The notes under the pieces are model-generated. The model saw only the letters and a program-made list of their open reading frames with translations. It did no database searches and was not told the DNA's origin. Shown here one piece after another: positions 1-6,971 of a DNA stretch of 10,751 bases (position 1 is the first letter of the stretch; each line of letters opens with the position of its first letter). The stretch comes from Candidatus Moraniibacteriota bacterium (GTDB lineage: Bacteria > Patescibacteriota > Minisyncoccia > Moranbacterales > GCA-2747515). The position numbers were made by a program, and so were the translations under genes. Where the stretch lies: NCBI GenBank assembly GCA_027016355.1, contig JALWAF010000080.1:1-10751 (forward strand), read 5' to 3'.

Positions 1-30
1 CTAAAATATGACTTAAAAATTAACTAGCTA

Positions 31-92
31 TGGTAACACTATTTATGAGATATGCACTAGAGCTTCGGTAACATTCTTTATGAGGTATAACG
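31..92. repeat. Imperfect tandem direct repeat upstream of the first promoter
   Basis: Two copies, at about 31-57 and 66-92, share the core GGTAACA, two bases with one or two changes, then TTTATGAG and a TAT a base later. The copies are offset by exactly 35 bases. They end just before the -35 box at 98-103, where an activator or repressor would bind, so they could be operator half-sites. They could equally be a degenerate duplication in non-coding DNA. No coding region or RNA gene is visible in bases 1-97. Confidence 0.45.
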
Positions 93-97
93 AAATA

Positions 98-126
98 TTG
101 ACAAGTTAGTAAAAACATGCTATTAT
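98..126 (+). promoter_or_regulatory. Sigma-70 extended -10 promoter for the ClpP-like gene
   Basis: A perfect TTGACA (98-103) is followed by a 17-base spacer and TATTAT (121-126, one mismatch to TATAAT). TG sits at 118-119, giving an extended -10. Transcription should start near 133, leaving a leader of about 155 nt before the start codon at 287. This is the best promoter in the window. Confidence 0.75.
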
Positions 127-132
127 TGGATG

Positions 133-286
133 TCGTAATATTGTTAAATATAGACAGTGTTTTAAGGTTTATAAAATTTAAAAAAGAAACATATAATTCT
201 TAAAACCTTGTTGATAAATACAAACATTTTATTTATAAGGTGGGTTCTTTCCAAACAACTGCAAAATTTTAGAAAAGGAGCAATAA
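133..286 (+). promoter_or_regulatory. Long 5' leader with alternative base-pairing and strong RBS
   Basis: This predicted untranslated leader has no ORF of note. The segment around ACCTT (205-209) can pair in two mutually exclusive ways. AAACCTT (203-209) matches AAGGTTT (165-171) upstream. ACCTT (205-209) also matches AAGGT (237-241) downstream, continued by ATAAAT (214-219) with ATTTAT (231-236) around an 11-base loop. The leader ends with AAGGAG (275-280), 6 bases before ATG 287, the strongest Shine-Dalgarno in the window. A switch-like role is only inferred; the helices are short and AT-rich. Confidence 0.35.
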
Positions 287-874
287 ATGAAGAAATTCTT
301 ATTTGTGATAGTATTGGTGTTGATGTGTGTTGGCAATTCGATTGCTAGCGAAAAAATGCCAAAATGTGCTAGCAAAAGATTATATCTTTCTGGAGAAATT
401 AAAGATATTACTTTTGTTAATGTTATGAGTAGTGTTGTTGAACCCTGTTTGGAAAAGGGGGTAGATGCAAGACTGTGGATTTCCAGTGGAGGGGGTTCCA
501 TAGAGCCTGCAATTGCAATATATGATGGTGTGAAGTTGTCTGTTAATAAGCATGCCAATTTCAAGACGGTTGCCACTGGTCAAGTAGCGTCATCAGCGGT
601 ATTTATTTTTCTTTCTGGTTCACAAAGATTAATATTGCCTAATGCAACTATTTTAATACATGAAGTATCTATTAATCCCAGTTCAAAGATGACATTGTAT
701 GATTTAACTGATAAGATTGAGACGATTAGAGGTATACGAGAGAGTATGATAAATATTCTCGTAAAAGAGACCAATTTAACAAAAAATCAGGCAGAAGAAT
801 TTATAAGAAATGGGAAATCATTTAATGCTCAAGAAGCCGTGAATTATGGTTTTGCAGATAAGATTCTTGAGTAA
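287..874 (+). CDS. Exported ClpP-fold serine protease (Clp protease-like)
   Basis: The 195-residue protein has an N-terminal signal peptide: KK, a hydrophobic stretch at 4-18, and probable cleavage after SIA (18-20). The rest follows the ClpP/crotonase fold. It has YLSGEI (33-38), the substrate and oxyanion segment ISSGGGSIEPAIAIYDG (65-81), the nucleophile elbow GQVASSA with Ser102 (98-104), LPNATILIHE with His125 (117-126) and the C-terminal AQEAVNYGFADKIL (181-194). Compared with cytosolic ClpP, the usual catalytic Asp just before the x-F-x-x-A-x-x-A segment aligns with about Gly176, so the third triad residue is not evident. Cys27 and Cys54 could form a disulfide outside the cell. It probably cleaves peptides or membrane-protein fragments without an AAA+ partner, as SppA/NfeD-type relatives do; this is inferred. 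ATG 287 is supported by AAGGAG 6 bases upstream. The gene has its own promoter and terminator and looks monocistronic. Confidence 0.85.
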   Translation: MKKFLFVIVLVLMCVGNSIASEKMPKCASKRLYLSGEIKDITFVNVMSSVVEPCLEKGVDARLWISSGGGSIEPAIAIYDGVKLSVNKHANFKTVATGQVASSAVFIFLSGSQRLILPNATILIHEVSINPSSKMTLYDLTDKIETIRGIRESMINILVKETNLTKNQAEEFIRNGKSFNAQEAVNYGFADKILE

Positions 875-881
875 GATTTCT

Positions 882-910
882 GTGACAAAAAAAAGAAGTT
901 GTAGTAGAAT
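882..910 (+). promoter_or_regulatory. Probable sigma-70 promoter for rmlB
   Basis: GTGACA (882-887, one mismatch to TTGACA) is followed by a 17-base spacer and TAGAAT (905-910, one mismatch to TATAAT). The predicted start near 917 lies inside the left arm of the terminator hairpin at 908-937. Transcripts from here would therefore lack most of that arm and could not form the terminator. The leader would be about 29 nt, with no Shine-Dalgarno. Confidence 0.5.
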
Positions 911-941
911 GTTAGTAATATAGTTATTACTAACATTTTTT
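908..941 (+). terminator. Rho-independent terminator after the ClpP-like gene
   Basis: A perfect 13-base-pair inverted repeat (908-920 with 925-937) encloses the 4-base loop TAGT. An uninterrupted run of T continues to 941. The stem is AT-rich but long and flawless. It lies 33 bases after the stop at 874 and ends only a few bases before the rmlB start at 946. Confidence 0.8.
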
Positions 942-945
942 ATTT

Positions 946-1953
946 ATGAAAATACTTGTTACTGGTGGAGCGGGGTTTATTGGGTCAAATTATATTCATT
1001 ATATTTTGGAAAAATATCCAGAGGATAAGGTCGTTAATTTAGATGCTCTTACATATGCTGGGAATTTAGAAAATCTTAAAGATATAGAAGATAATTCTAA
1101 TTATAAATTTGTACATGGGGATATAATGGATGGTGTATTAGTCAATGAGCTTATGAAGGATGTTGATGTGGTTGTGCACTTTGCTGCAGAGAGTCATGTG
1201 GATCGTTCGATTAAAGATTCAGCTGCGTTTGTGCGAACAAATATCAATGGAACTTTGATTTTACTTGAAGCTGCAAAAAACAACGGCAATACTCGATTTC
1301 ATCATATTTCAACTGATGAGGTATATGGTTCACTTGGTAAAGATGATCCTGCATTTAATGAAGAAACAAATTATGATCCGAGAAGTCCGTACAGTGCGTC
1401 AAAAGCATCTTCTGACCATTTGGTGAGAAGTTATTTTCATACACATGGATTACCTATTACAATTTCAAATTGTTCTAATAATTATGGTCCGTATCAATTT
1501 CCAGAAAAATTAATTCCACTTTTTGTAACGAATCTCATGGATGATAAAAAAATCCCAGTTTATGGAACAGGAGAAAATATTCGCGATTGGTTGCATGTTA
1601 GTGATCATTGTAGAGCAATAGATAAAATTGTACGAGATGGAAAAATTGGTGAAACATATTGCATTGGGGGTAATGCAGAAAAAACAAATATTGAAATTAC
1701 AAACATAATACTTGATGCAATGAATAAAGATCAAAATATGATAGAGTATGTTGAAGACAGGAAAGGTCATGATAAGCGATATGCTATCAATTTTGATAAA
1801 ATAAAAAAAGAGCTTGACTGGAGTCCTAGTGTTACATTTGAACAGGGGATTGCAGATACTATTAAATGGTATCAAGATAATGAACAATGGTGGAGAAATA
1901 TTCACAGTGGTGAATATAAAATTAACAATCAACAATTAATATTTAATGCTTAA
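946..1953 (+). CDS. rmlB: dTDP-glucose 4,6-dehydratase
   Basis: RmlB converts dTDP-D-glucose to dTDP-4-keto-6-deoxy-D-glucose with bound NAD+, the second step of dTDP-L-rhamnose synthesis, in the cytosol. The 335 residues match the family's usual length. The Rossmann NAD motif GGAGFIG is at 7-13, FAAESHVDRSI at 79-89, and the catalytic Thr123-Asp124-Glu125 in STDEVYG. The extended-SDR pair YxxxK is Tyr149/Lys153. NNYGPYQFPEKLIP (178-191) and RKGHDKRYAI (272-281) are typical substrate-binding segments. ATG 946 is the only sensible start because GGAGFIG follows directly. No Shine-Dalgarno is present; the upstream bases are a T-tract. rmlD is found about 7.7 kb downstream, while rmlA and rmlC are not in the window. 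Confidence 0.96.
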   Translation: MKILVTGGAGFIGSNYIHYILEKYPEDKVVNLDALTYAGNLENLKDIEDNSNYKFVHGDIMDGVLVNELMKDVDVVVHFAAESHVDRSIKDSAAFVRTNINGTLILLEAAKNNGNTRFHHISTDEVYGSLGKDDPAFNEETNYDPRSPYSASKASSDHLVRSYFHTHGLPITISNCSNNYGPYQFPEKLIPLFVTNLMDDKKIPVYGTGENIRDWLHVSDHCRAIDKIVRDGKIGETYCIGGNAEKTNIEITNIILDAMNKDQNMIEYVEDRKGHDKRYAINFDKIKKELDWSPSVTFEQGIADTIKWYQDNEQWWRNIHSGEYKINNQQLIFNA

Positions 1954-1998
1954 GTAATATTTATAGAGGCAGTTTAAATAAAAAAATTTCATTTATTT

Positions 1999-2026
1999 TT
2001 TACAAATGTATTAAATATGATATTAT
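1999..2026 (+). promoter_or_regulatory. Sigma-70 extended -10 promoter for rhodanese/DUF2238 pair
   Basis: TTTACA (1999-2004) is followed by a 16-base spacer and TATTAT (2021-2026), with TG at 2018-2019 as an extended -10. The -10 hexamer and TG arrangement are the same as in the promoter at 98-126. The predicted start is near 2033. AAGGA (2045-2049) lies 4 bases before ATG 2054. Confidence 0.6.
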
Positions 2027-2053
2027 TAAGTAAATTAGTAAGATAAGGAAATT

Positions 2054-2398
2054 ATGGAAGTCCAACAATATGGTGATGCTGTAATAGGATCAATAAATGC
2101 AGAAGAATTTAATCAGAAGATGCAAAGTGGAGATTATACGGTCATAGATATTCGTACAGAAATGGAGTATCAACAAGAACGTATTGCTGATGTGCCAAAT
2201 ATTAATATTGCCAGTAGAGATTTTGAGGAAAAATTAAATGAGTTAGATAAGGATAAAAAATATTTGATATATTGTTTTAGCGGTAGTAGAACTCAAGTGG
2301 CACTAAGGATTATGCAATCACTAGGATTTAAAGAGGTTTATGATCTTAGTGGCGGAATTCAAGTTTGGAAAATGAGTGGTTTTGATACCATATCTTAG
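2054..2398 (+). CDS. Single-domain rhodanese (sulfurtransferase-like), cytosolic
   Basis: This 114-residue protein is one complete rhodanese domain without signal peptide or membrane segment. It has SINAEEFNQKM (13-23) and VIDIRTEMEYQQERI (30-44). The active-site loop CFSGSR has the persulfide-forming Cys74 and Arg79. The C-terminal EVYDLSGGIQVWKMSGF (94-110) is the family's conserved end. Single-domain rhodaneses pass sulfane sulfur from donors such as thiosulfate or persulfides to thiol acceptors; the substrate here cannot be told. Part of the PxNI segment replaces the usual GHIxGAINI, a mild divergence. ATG 2054 has AAGGA 4 bases upstream. The next gene starts 10 bases after the stop, suggesting co-transcription. 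A membrane-anchored rhodanese with a similar C-terminal half lies at 9098-9619. Confidence 0.9.
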   Translation: MEVQQYGDAVIGSINAEEFNQKMQSGDYTVIDIRTEMEYQQERIADVPNINIASRDFEEKLNELDKDKKYLIYCFSGSRTQVALRIMQSLGFKEVYDLSGGIQVWKMSGFDTIS

Positions 2399-2408
2399 AA
2401 ATATAAAT

Positions 2409-3008
2409 ATGAACTTTACAAAACACGAAAAATTAATTATAGCGGTAAACGTCATAGGGGCACTATTTTTTACGGTGCTTTTTGTCTCTAGAGGTAATTA
2501 TGAATTCATCATTTATATTATAGTTTTAGGCAGTCTCATGGCACTTATCATGGGGACACATAAAATATTTAAATATTCTACTAGTGTTTTGTGGGCATTG
2601 ACTATATGGTCTTTTGCACATTTAATTGGAGGAGGATTGGAATATGCTCCTGGTGAAGTTTTTTATAAGCTCATGATATTGCCAATTATAGGAGAACCTT
2701 ATAGCGTGCTCAAATATGATCAGGTTGTACATTTTTATGGATTTTGGGTAAGTGCTATTGTTATGTATTATGTGCTCAAGCCTTCACTTACTAAAAATAT
2801 TATAAATACGCGCTCTATTATTTTTATTATTGTAATGGCCAGTCTTGGACTTGGAGCCATGAATGAAATTGTTGAATTTGGTGCTACAGTGATTGTGCCA
2901 GATACAAATGTGGGAGGATATGAAAACACAGCGATTGATTTAGTATCTGATTTACTTGGAGCGGTTGGTGCTGGGATTTATTTAAGATATAAATATTTTA
3001 AAAAATAA
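2409..3008 (+). CDS. Polytopic membrane protein, YjdF/DUF2238-like
   Basis: The 199-residue integral membrane protein has about six hydrophobic segments (roughly 9-26, 32-50, 58-75, 107-123, 136-152, 178-193). Conserved-looking polar residues sit in or near these segments: His71 in SFAHLIGGG, Asp104 and His108 in YDQVVHFYGF, Glu153 and Glu156 in NEIVEFG, and Asp177 and Asp181 in TAIDLVSDLLGA. This His/Asp/Glu pattern resembles the YjdF family (DUF2238), whose function is unknown. I recognise it by pattern only. The open frame reaches back to an ATG at 2376 inside the rhodanese gene. I prefer ATG 2409, which avoids the overlap and leaves a 10-base gap. Neither start has a Shine-Dalgarno. It is probably co-transcribed with the rhodanese. 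Confidence 0.8.
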   Translation: MNFTKHEKLIIAVNVIGALFFTVLFVSRGNYEFIIYIIVLGSLMALIMGTHKIFKYSTSVLWALTIWSFAHLIGGGLEYAPGEVFYKLMILPIIGEPYSVLKYDQVVHFYGFWVSAIVMYYVLKPSLTKNIINTRSIIFIIVMASLGLGAMNEIVEFGATVIVPDTNVGGYENTAIDLVSDLLGAVGAGIYLRYKYFKK

Positions 3009-3026
3009 ATAATTTGTAATAAAATA

Positions 3027-3061
3027 ACTGTGTTTTTACTTTTATTAAGTTATAACACAGT
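3027..3061. repeat. Inverted repeat just before the DUF2339-like gene
   Basis: ACTGTGTT (3027-3034) and AACACAGT (3054-3061) are perfect inverted 8-mers separated by 19 bases. The right arm ends 9 bases before ATG 3071. No T-tract follows on the + strand, so it is not a standard terminator for the upstream gene. It could be an operator (dyad centred near 3044) or an RNA hairpin in the leader. A TATAAC at 3051-3056 is a possible -10, but no credible -35 accompanies it. Confidence 0.55.
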
Positions 3062-3070
3062 AAAAAATAT

Positions 3071-4981
3071 ATGACAGATAAAATTGTCGAGTTATTACAG
3101 GAACTTAAAAAAGAGATGAGAGGTTTGCGTTCCGAAGTGCATGAGCTTTCTAATAAAGTTGATGAATTATCACAAGCACCTCAAGAACAGAGCATTAAAA
3201 CGACACGAGAAAATGTAAATCAATCGTCAAATTATAATTATGGTAGACCATTATCACAATCGGAACAGGATTATATAGATAAATTACATGGTAATGATGA
3301 TATAAACAATGAAGTTGTGAATTTAAATATGCGAGGGGAATCACCAAATAACTATTTGACAGAATCCACTCCAATACCAGAAACACCAAGCGCTTCAAGA
3401 TCAGAATTTGAACAATCTCAAAATATTGAACACACACAATTTCATAAAAAATCTGTTGTTGAGAAATTTTTTATATGGCTTTCAAAAGATTGGCCTATGA
3501 AGGTTGGAGGGTTTTTTGTGATTGCCGCTATTGGATGGTTTGTGACCTATGCCGCAAGTGTTGGATGGCTGTCAGAGACAGCTAGAGTTGTGCTAGGATA
3601 TCTGGCTTCTGTGAGTGCTATTGGTTTTGGTGCAATTAGAGTAGATAAAGAAAAGACACAGGGAAATTTATTCCTTATAATAGGAATTGCTGCAATGCTT
3701 ATTTCAACCCTTGCTGGAATTTATTACGAGATAATTATACATGCTGTAGGAATGTTTGTAATGCTTGTTTCAGTTGGCTTTGTTACACTTATTTCTCTGA
3801 AACAAAAAAGTATGTCGCTTACATCTTCAATGATATTTTTTGGAGCTATAATACCATTATTTTTTGCATTTGGGGTTAGCTCTACTACAATTTTTATTTA
3901 TTTATTTATATTAACTTTGGGTACTCTGTGGGTGGTATCATTTACTTCTTGGAGAGGCTTAACAACCTTGATGCTTGCTGTTGTAGGTTTTTATTCAATT
4001 GTATATATAGCTACTGATTTTGGAAACATTGAAAGTATTTACAATATTGTTTTATCTTTTGTTTTTGCTGGAGTATTTTATGTGGCTAATGTATCATCAA
4101 TTATTAAATCAGAAAAACCAAGCAATTTTGATATTATGACAGCATTAGGGATAGGGACGCTCATGCTTATATGGATATTATCTTTTGCGAGTGCAGAATT
4201 TGAGGTGTTTTTCTTATTAATAGCTGTGTTGTTTTTTGCGGGAGCTTCATATTTGATTTTCACTCAAACTGGACGGAAATCTCCAACTGCAATTTATGCT
4301 GGAGTTACAGCCGCACTTTTTGCAGTAGCAACGGCATTGCAATTTGATGGACCAGTTTTGGTGACAGCATATTTAGTAGAGACAAGTGCTGTTGCTATTA
4401 TTACATTATATTTTGTTCGAGCATCTATTAATTCTGGGACACGTTCTTTGCTTACTATAATATGCGCCATACCTGTGCTCATGTCGCTTGGAGCAGTTGC
4501 TGAATTATTTGATTACTTAGATAATCATTATAGGGATAGTTTGCTTAATTATATGCCGGAATTATTTACTGTGTTTATGGCATGTATTACTATGTTTGCA
4601 GTTGCTATTGCAATACTTAGAGTTACAAATATAGAAAACAAAGAGAATATGACATTTTTTCGTATTTTTGCATATACTGGGGGAATATTTGGTTTATTAT
4701 TAATTTGGTTTGTGACGCATTTATTTATGGGTGACGATGATGTTGCTACATTTACTGCACTTGTAATATATACAATTGTTGGAGTCGGATTTTATGTAAT
4801 GGGTGTTAAGGAACGCTATAAACCGTATATGCTTGTTGGGGGATTATTATTTGGGATAGTTGTGGCTAGAGTTTTGTTTGTAGAATTTTGGGATATGGAT
4901 ATTGTAATGAGAATTATAACTTCATTTGTTCTAGGCTCTCTGTTAATTTCAACAGCATTTATTAAAAAAAATAAACTTTAG
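3071..4981 (+). CDS. DUF2339-like polytopic membrane protein with N-terminal coiled coil
   Basis: This 636-residue protein begins with a predicted coiled coil (about 1-36, heptad-like [20 protein letters not shown]). A polar, low-complexity linker follows (about 37-128), then a long membrane domain with some 16-18 hydrophobic helices from about 145 to 631. The first membrane segment, [20 protein letters not shown] (141-160), followed by [12 protein letters not shown] (168-179), matches the way DUF2339 (COG5373) proteins start their membrane part after an N-terminal coiled coil. The family's function is unknown; envelope or transport roles have been guessed from topology only. No enzymatic motif is visible. 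ATG 3071 directly starts the coiled coil and has no Shine-Dalgarno. The next gene starts 4 bases after the stop, so the two are almost certainly co-translated partners. Confidence 0.82.
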   Translation: MTDKIVELLQELKKEMRGLRSEVHELSNKVDELSQAPQEQSIKTTRENVNQSSNYNYGRPLSQSEQDYIDKLHGNDDINNEVVNLNMRGESPNNYLTESTPIPETPSASRSEFEQSQNIEHTQFHKKSVVEKFFIWLSKDWPMKVGGFFVIAAIGWFVTYAASVGWLSETARVVLGYLASVSAIGFGAIRVDKEKTQGNLFLIIGIAAMLISTLAGIYYEIIIHAVGMFVMLVSVGFVTLISLKQKSMSLTSSMIFFGAIIPLFFAFGVSSTTIFIYLFILTLGTLWVVSFTSWRGLTTLMLAVVGFYSIVYIATDFGNIESIYNIVLSFVFAGVFYVANVSSIIKSEKPSNFDIMTALGIGTLMLIWILSFASAEFEVFFLLIAVLFFAGASYLIFTQTGRKSPTAIYAGVTAALFAVATALQFDGPVLVTAYLVETSAVAIITLYFVRASINSGTRSLLTIICAIPVLMSLGAVAELFDYLDNHYRDSLLNYMPELFTVFMACITMFAVAIAILRVTNIENKENMTFFRIFAYTGGIFGLLLIWFVTHLFMGDDDVATFTALVIYTIVGVGFYVMGVKERYKPYMLVGGLLFGIVVARVLFVEFWDMDIVMRIITSFVLGSLLISTAFIKKNKL

Positions 4982-4985
4982 AAAT

Positions 4986-6251
4986 ATGCAAAAGATTATC
5001 ATATCAGTAATTATTACAATAATTATTTTACCAGGTGCTGTGTTTGCAAGTGCAATGTCTGTGGAAAAAATGTCTCTAGAACAAAAGGGAGAATTTAAAT
5101 CAGTCGCTACGGTGAAACAAAATGATTTCTTGGTGCCGAAAATGATTGATGTGCCAATTAGTATTGACAGAGATTCTAAGAAATTTGCAATTGTTACGGA
5201 TTCTACAGGAGTCATAGTTCCATCAACTATAATAAATAAGTCTCAAAAAGCAAAAATAAATTTTAGGGCGAGTGATTCAATGGGTAGTAAGAATGCAAAT
5301 AACATGGTTGATGGAAATATGAAGACTTTTGCAGAAATGCCATTCGTAGAAGGAGACGAAGAATATGCAATTGTTGATGCCAATGCGGTAGTTCGTGATT
5401 CTGTAAATGGTGGAAATGAGGTAATGTATTCACAACAGCAATATAAAGGTGGCGAAGAATCTGATGCAAATACCAATCAAAATGAGGTTGTTATAGATAT
5501 CAAATCAGATAGACTCTTTAAGTCTGATTCTGTAAAATTTGTATTTGATAAGAATATCCAACGGCCCACTAGAATTAAAATTGTATCAGTACAAAAGGAT
5601 GGTTCCGAGCGAATTCTTTTGTCAGAGACATTTTTTAGCAATGATAATGTAAATTTTCCAGAAGTAAATACTGATCATTATCGCATAACTTTGCACTACA
5701 TTAAGCCTTTACGTATTAATGAAATTATTTTTCATGAAAAAGAAGTGCCGAGTACTACTGAAACTTTTGTGCGATTTATAGCTCAACCACAGATGGCATA
5801 TAATATTTACTACAACACTGTAGACATTGTAAAAACAAAACCCATAGAATTACCAGATTTTAATGTTGGTGTGGTTATGCCAATTTTAAATCTCTCATCA
5901 GAAAAAAACAACCCATTGTATAAAAAGGCAGACACAGATAAAGATGGTGTGATAGATAGTGCAGATAATTGTGTAGGTATAGCAAATACAGATCAAGTAG
6001 ATAAAGACAATAATGGTAAGGGCGATGCGTGTGAAGACTTTGATCATGACGGAATTATAAATGCAAAAGACAATTGCCCAATGAAAGCAAACCGCAGGCA
6101 ATTAGACACCGATATGGATGGATTGGGAGATGTTTGTGATGAACAGGAGAGTCGTTTCATGGAAAAATATCCATGGATTCCATATGTAGTTTTGGCACTT
6201 GTATTTGTAGTTGTTGCAGGACTCATCACAAAAACACTTAAACAAAAATAG
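4986..6251 (+). CDS. Secreted, C-terminally anchored protein with discoidin-like domain and TSP3 repeats
   Basis: The 421-residue protein has a signal peptide (hydrophobic 4-20, cleavage near FASA, 20-23). A beta-rich region (about 90-250) follows. [16 protein letters not shown] (105-120), [11 protein letters not shown] (168-178), [11 protein letters not shown] (196-206) and [20 protein letters not shown] (232-251) resemble the strand order of an F5/8 type C (discoidin, galactose-binding-like) fold with an insertion at 124-166; this fold call is inferred. Residues 316-385 are thrombospondin type 3 repeats: calcium-binding D-x-D-x-D-G-x-x-D loops at 316-324, 351-355 and 374-382, a degenerate loop at 339-347, and Cys329, 349, 364, 384 in disulfide-compatible spacing. 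A transmembrane helix (397-415) and a basic tail (KTLKQK) anchor it with the bulk outside. It starts 4 bases after the DUF2339-like gene; the pair probably forms one envelope complex. Confidence 0.85.
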   Translation: MQKIIISVIITIIILPGAVFASAMSVEKMSLEQKGEFKSVATVKQNDFLVPKMIDVPISIDRDSKKFAIVTDSTGVIVPSTIINKSQKAKINFRASDSMGSKNANNMVDGNMKTFAEMPFVEGDEEYAIVDANAVVRDSVNGGNEVMYSQQQYKGGEESDANTNQNEVVIDIKSDRLFKSDSVKFVFDKNIQRPTRIKIVSVQKDGSERILLSETFFSNDNVNFPEVNTDHYRITLHYIKPLRINEIIFHEKEVPSTTETFVRFIAQPQMAYNIYYNTVDIVKTKPIELPDFNVGVVMPILNLSSEKNNPLYKKADTDKDGVIDSADNCVGIANTDQVDKDNNGKGDACEDFDHDGIINAKDNCPMKANRRQLDTDMDGLGDVCDEQESRFMEKYPWIPYVVLALVFVVVAGLITKTLKQK

Positions 6252-6287
6252 TAAATTGCTATTGTCAGTTTTTTACACAGAAAAGTT

Positions 6288-6962
6288 ATGAAAGAAATAA
6301 ATATTAGAGAAATTAAAAAAATAGCACGAACATATTTTGTTGGAGCAAGTGCGTGTCATGATTGGACGCATGTTGATCGTGTGCGTAATCTCGCATGTAC
6401 AATTGGTAAAAAAGAGGGTGCAGATATACGTATTATAGAAGCAGCAGCACTCTTGCACGATATTGGTCGTAAAGCAGAATTTGCATGTAAAGGAGAAAAT
6501 GCTGACGGCACACGTTTTTGTCATGCGCAAGAAGGTGCAAAAGAGACACAAAAAATTCTTGTAAAGCTTGGCGTAGATGAGGAAAATATCGCGCAAATTG
6601 CACATTGTGTTGTATCGCATCGTTATCGTAATAATTACAAACCAGAAACACTTGAGGCGAAAATACTTTTTGATGCAGATAAGTTGGATAGCATTGGTGC
6701 TGTAGGCATTGCAAGAGATTTTGTGTTTGTGGGACATTTCAACACCATCATGTATACTGGTAATGAAATGGAATTAATCAAAAATGGCAAAAATCTTGAT
6801 TATACAAAACAAGACTCTGGCGTGTTAGAGTATGAAAAAAAATTAAAATATATTAAAGACAAAATGCTTACTAAAACAGGTAAAGAAATTGCCAGAGAGA
6901 GACACGAGTTTATGACGCAATTTTTTGAAAGGTTTTGGGATGAAGTAAATGGATTAAGATAA
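6288..6962 (+). CDS. HD-domain phosphohydrolase
   Basis: This 224-residue soluble protein is a stand-alone HD hydrolase of the YedJ-like type. HDWTHVDRV (24-32) supplies His28. LLHDIGRKAEF (55-65) has the His57-Asp58 doublet. His79 and His106/His111 may contribute a further metal site. LFDADKLDSIGAVGIAR (127-143) supplies the distal Asp131. HD proteins hydrolyse phosphate esters such as nucleotides or cyclic nucleotides using divalent metals; the substrate here is unknown. ATG 6288 follows the TSP3 gene by 36 bases with no clear promoter or Shine-Dalgarno, and the next gene starts 9 bases after its stop. It therefore probably belongs to the run leading to rmlD. It lies just upstream of a tRNA nucleotidyltransferase that also carries an HD domain, which hints at a nucleotide or RNA-end role. 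That link is contextual only. Confidence 0.88.
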   Translation: MKEINIREIKKIARTYFVGASACHDWTHVDRVRNLACTIGKKEGADIRIIEAAALLHDIGRKAEFACKGENADGTRFCHAQEGAKETQKILVKLGVDEENIAQIAHCVVSHRYRNNYKPETLEAKILFDADKLDSIGAVGIARDFVFVGHFNTIMYTGNEMELIKNGKNLDYTKQDSGVLEYEKKLKYIKDKMLTKTGKEIARERHEFMTQFFERFWDEVNGLR

Positions 6963-6971
6963 TTATAAATT

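Noticed and set aside
320..331. Lipobox around Cys14 in the ClpP-like protein, making it a lipoprotein
   Set aside because: The residues before Cys (Val-Leu-Met) lack the small residue needed at -1, and Cys14 sits within the hydrophobic core of the signal peptide.
1976..1998. AAATAAA/TTTATTT hairpin with T-tract as a terminator for rmlB
   Set aside because: Only 7 A-T pairs with a 9-base loop; too weak and expected by chance in such AT-rich sequence.
2376..2408. Upstream ATG for the DUF2238-like gene, extending it 11 residues into the rhodanese gene
   Set aside because: It would overlap the rhodanese by 23 bases and adds a non-conserved-looking MVLIPYLRNIN; ATG 2409 leaves a clean 10-base gap like its neighbours.
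2997..3025. TTTAAA-17-TAAAAT as a promoter for the DUF2339-like gene
   Set aside because: Four of six matches at -35 and no extended -10; comparable matches occur by chance in AT-rich intergenic DNA, and it would start within the inverted repeat.
6252..6287. Promoter between the TSP3 gene and the HD gene
   Set aside because: TTGCTA at 6256-6261 has no -10 at a suitable distance (GAAAAG at 17 bases).
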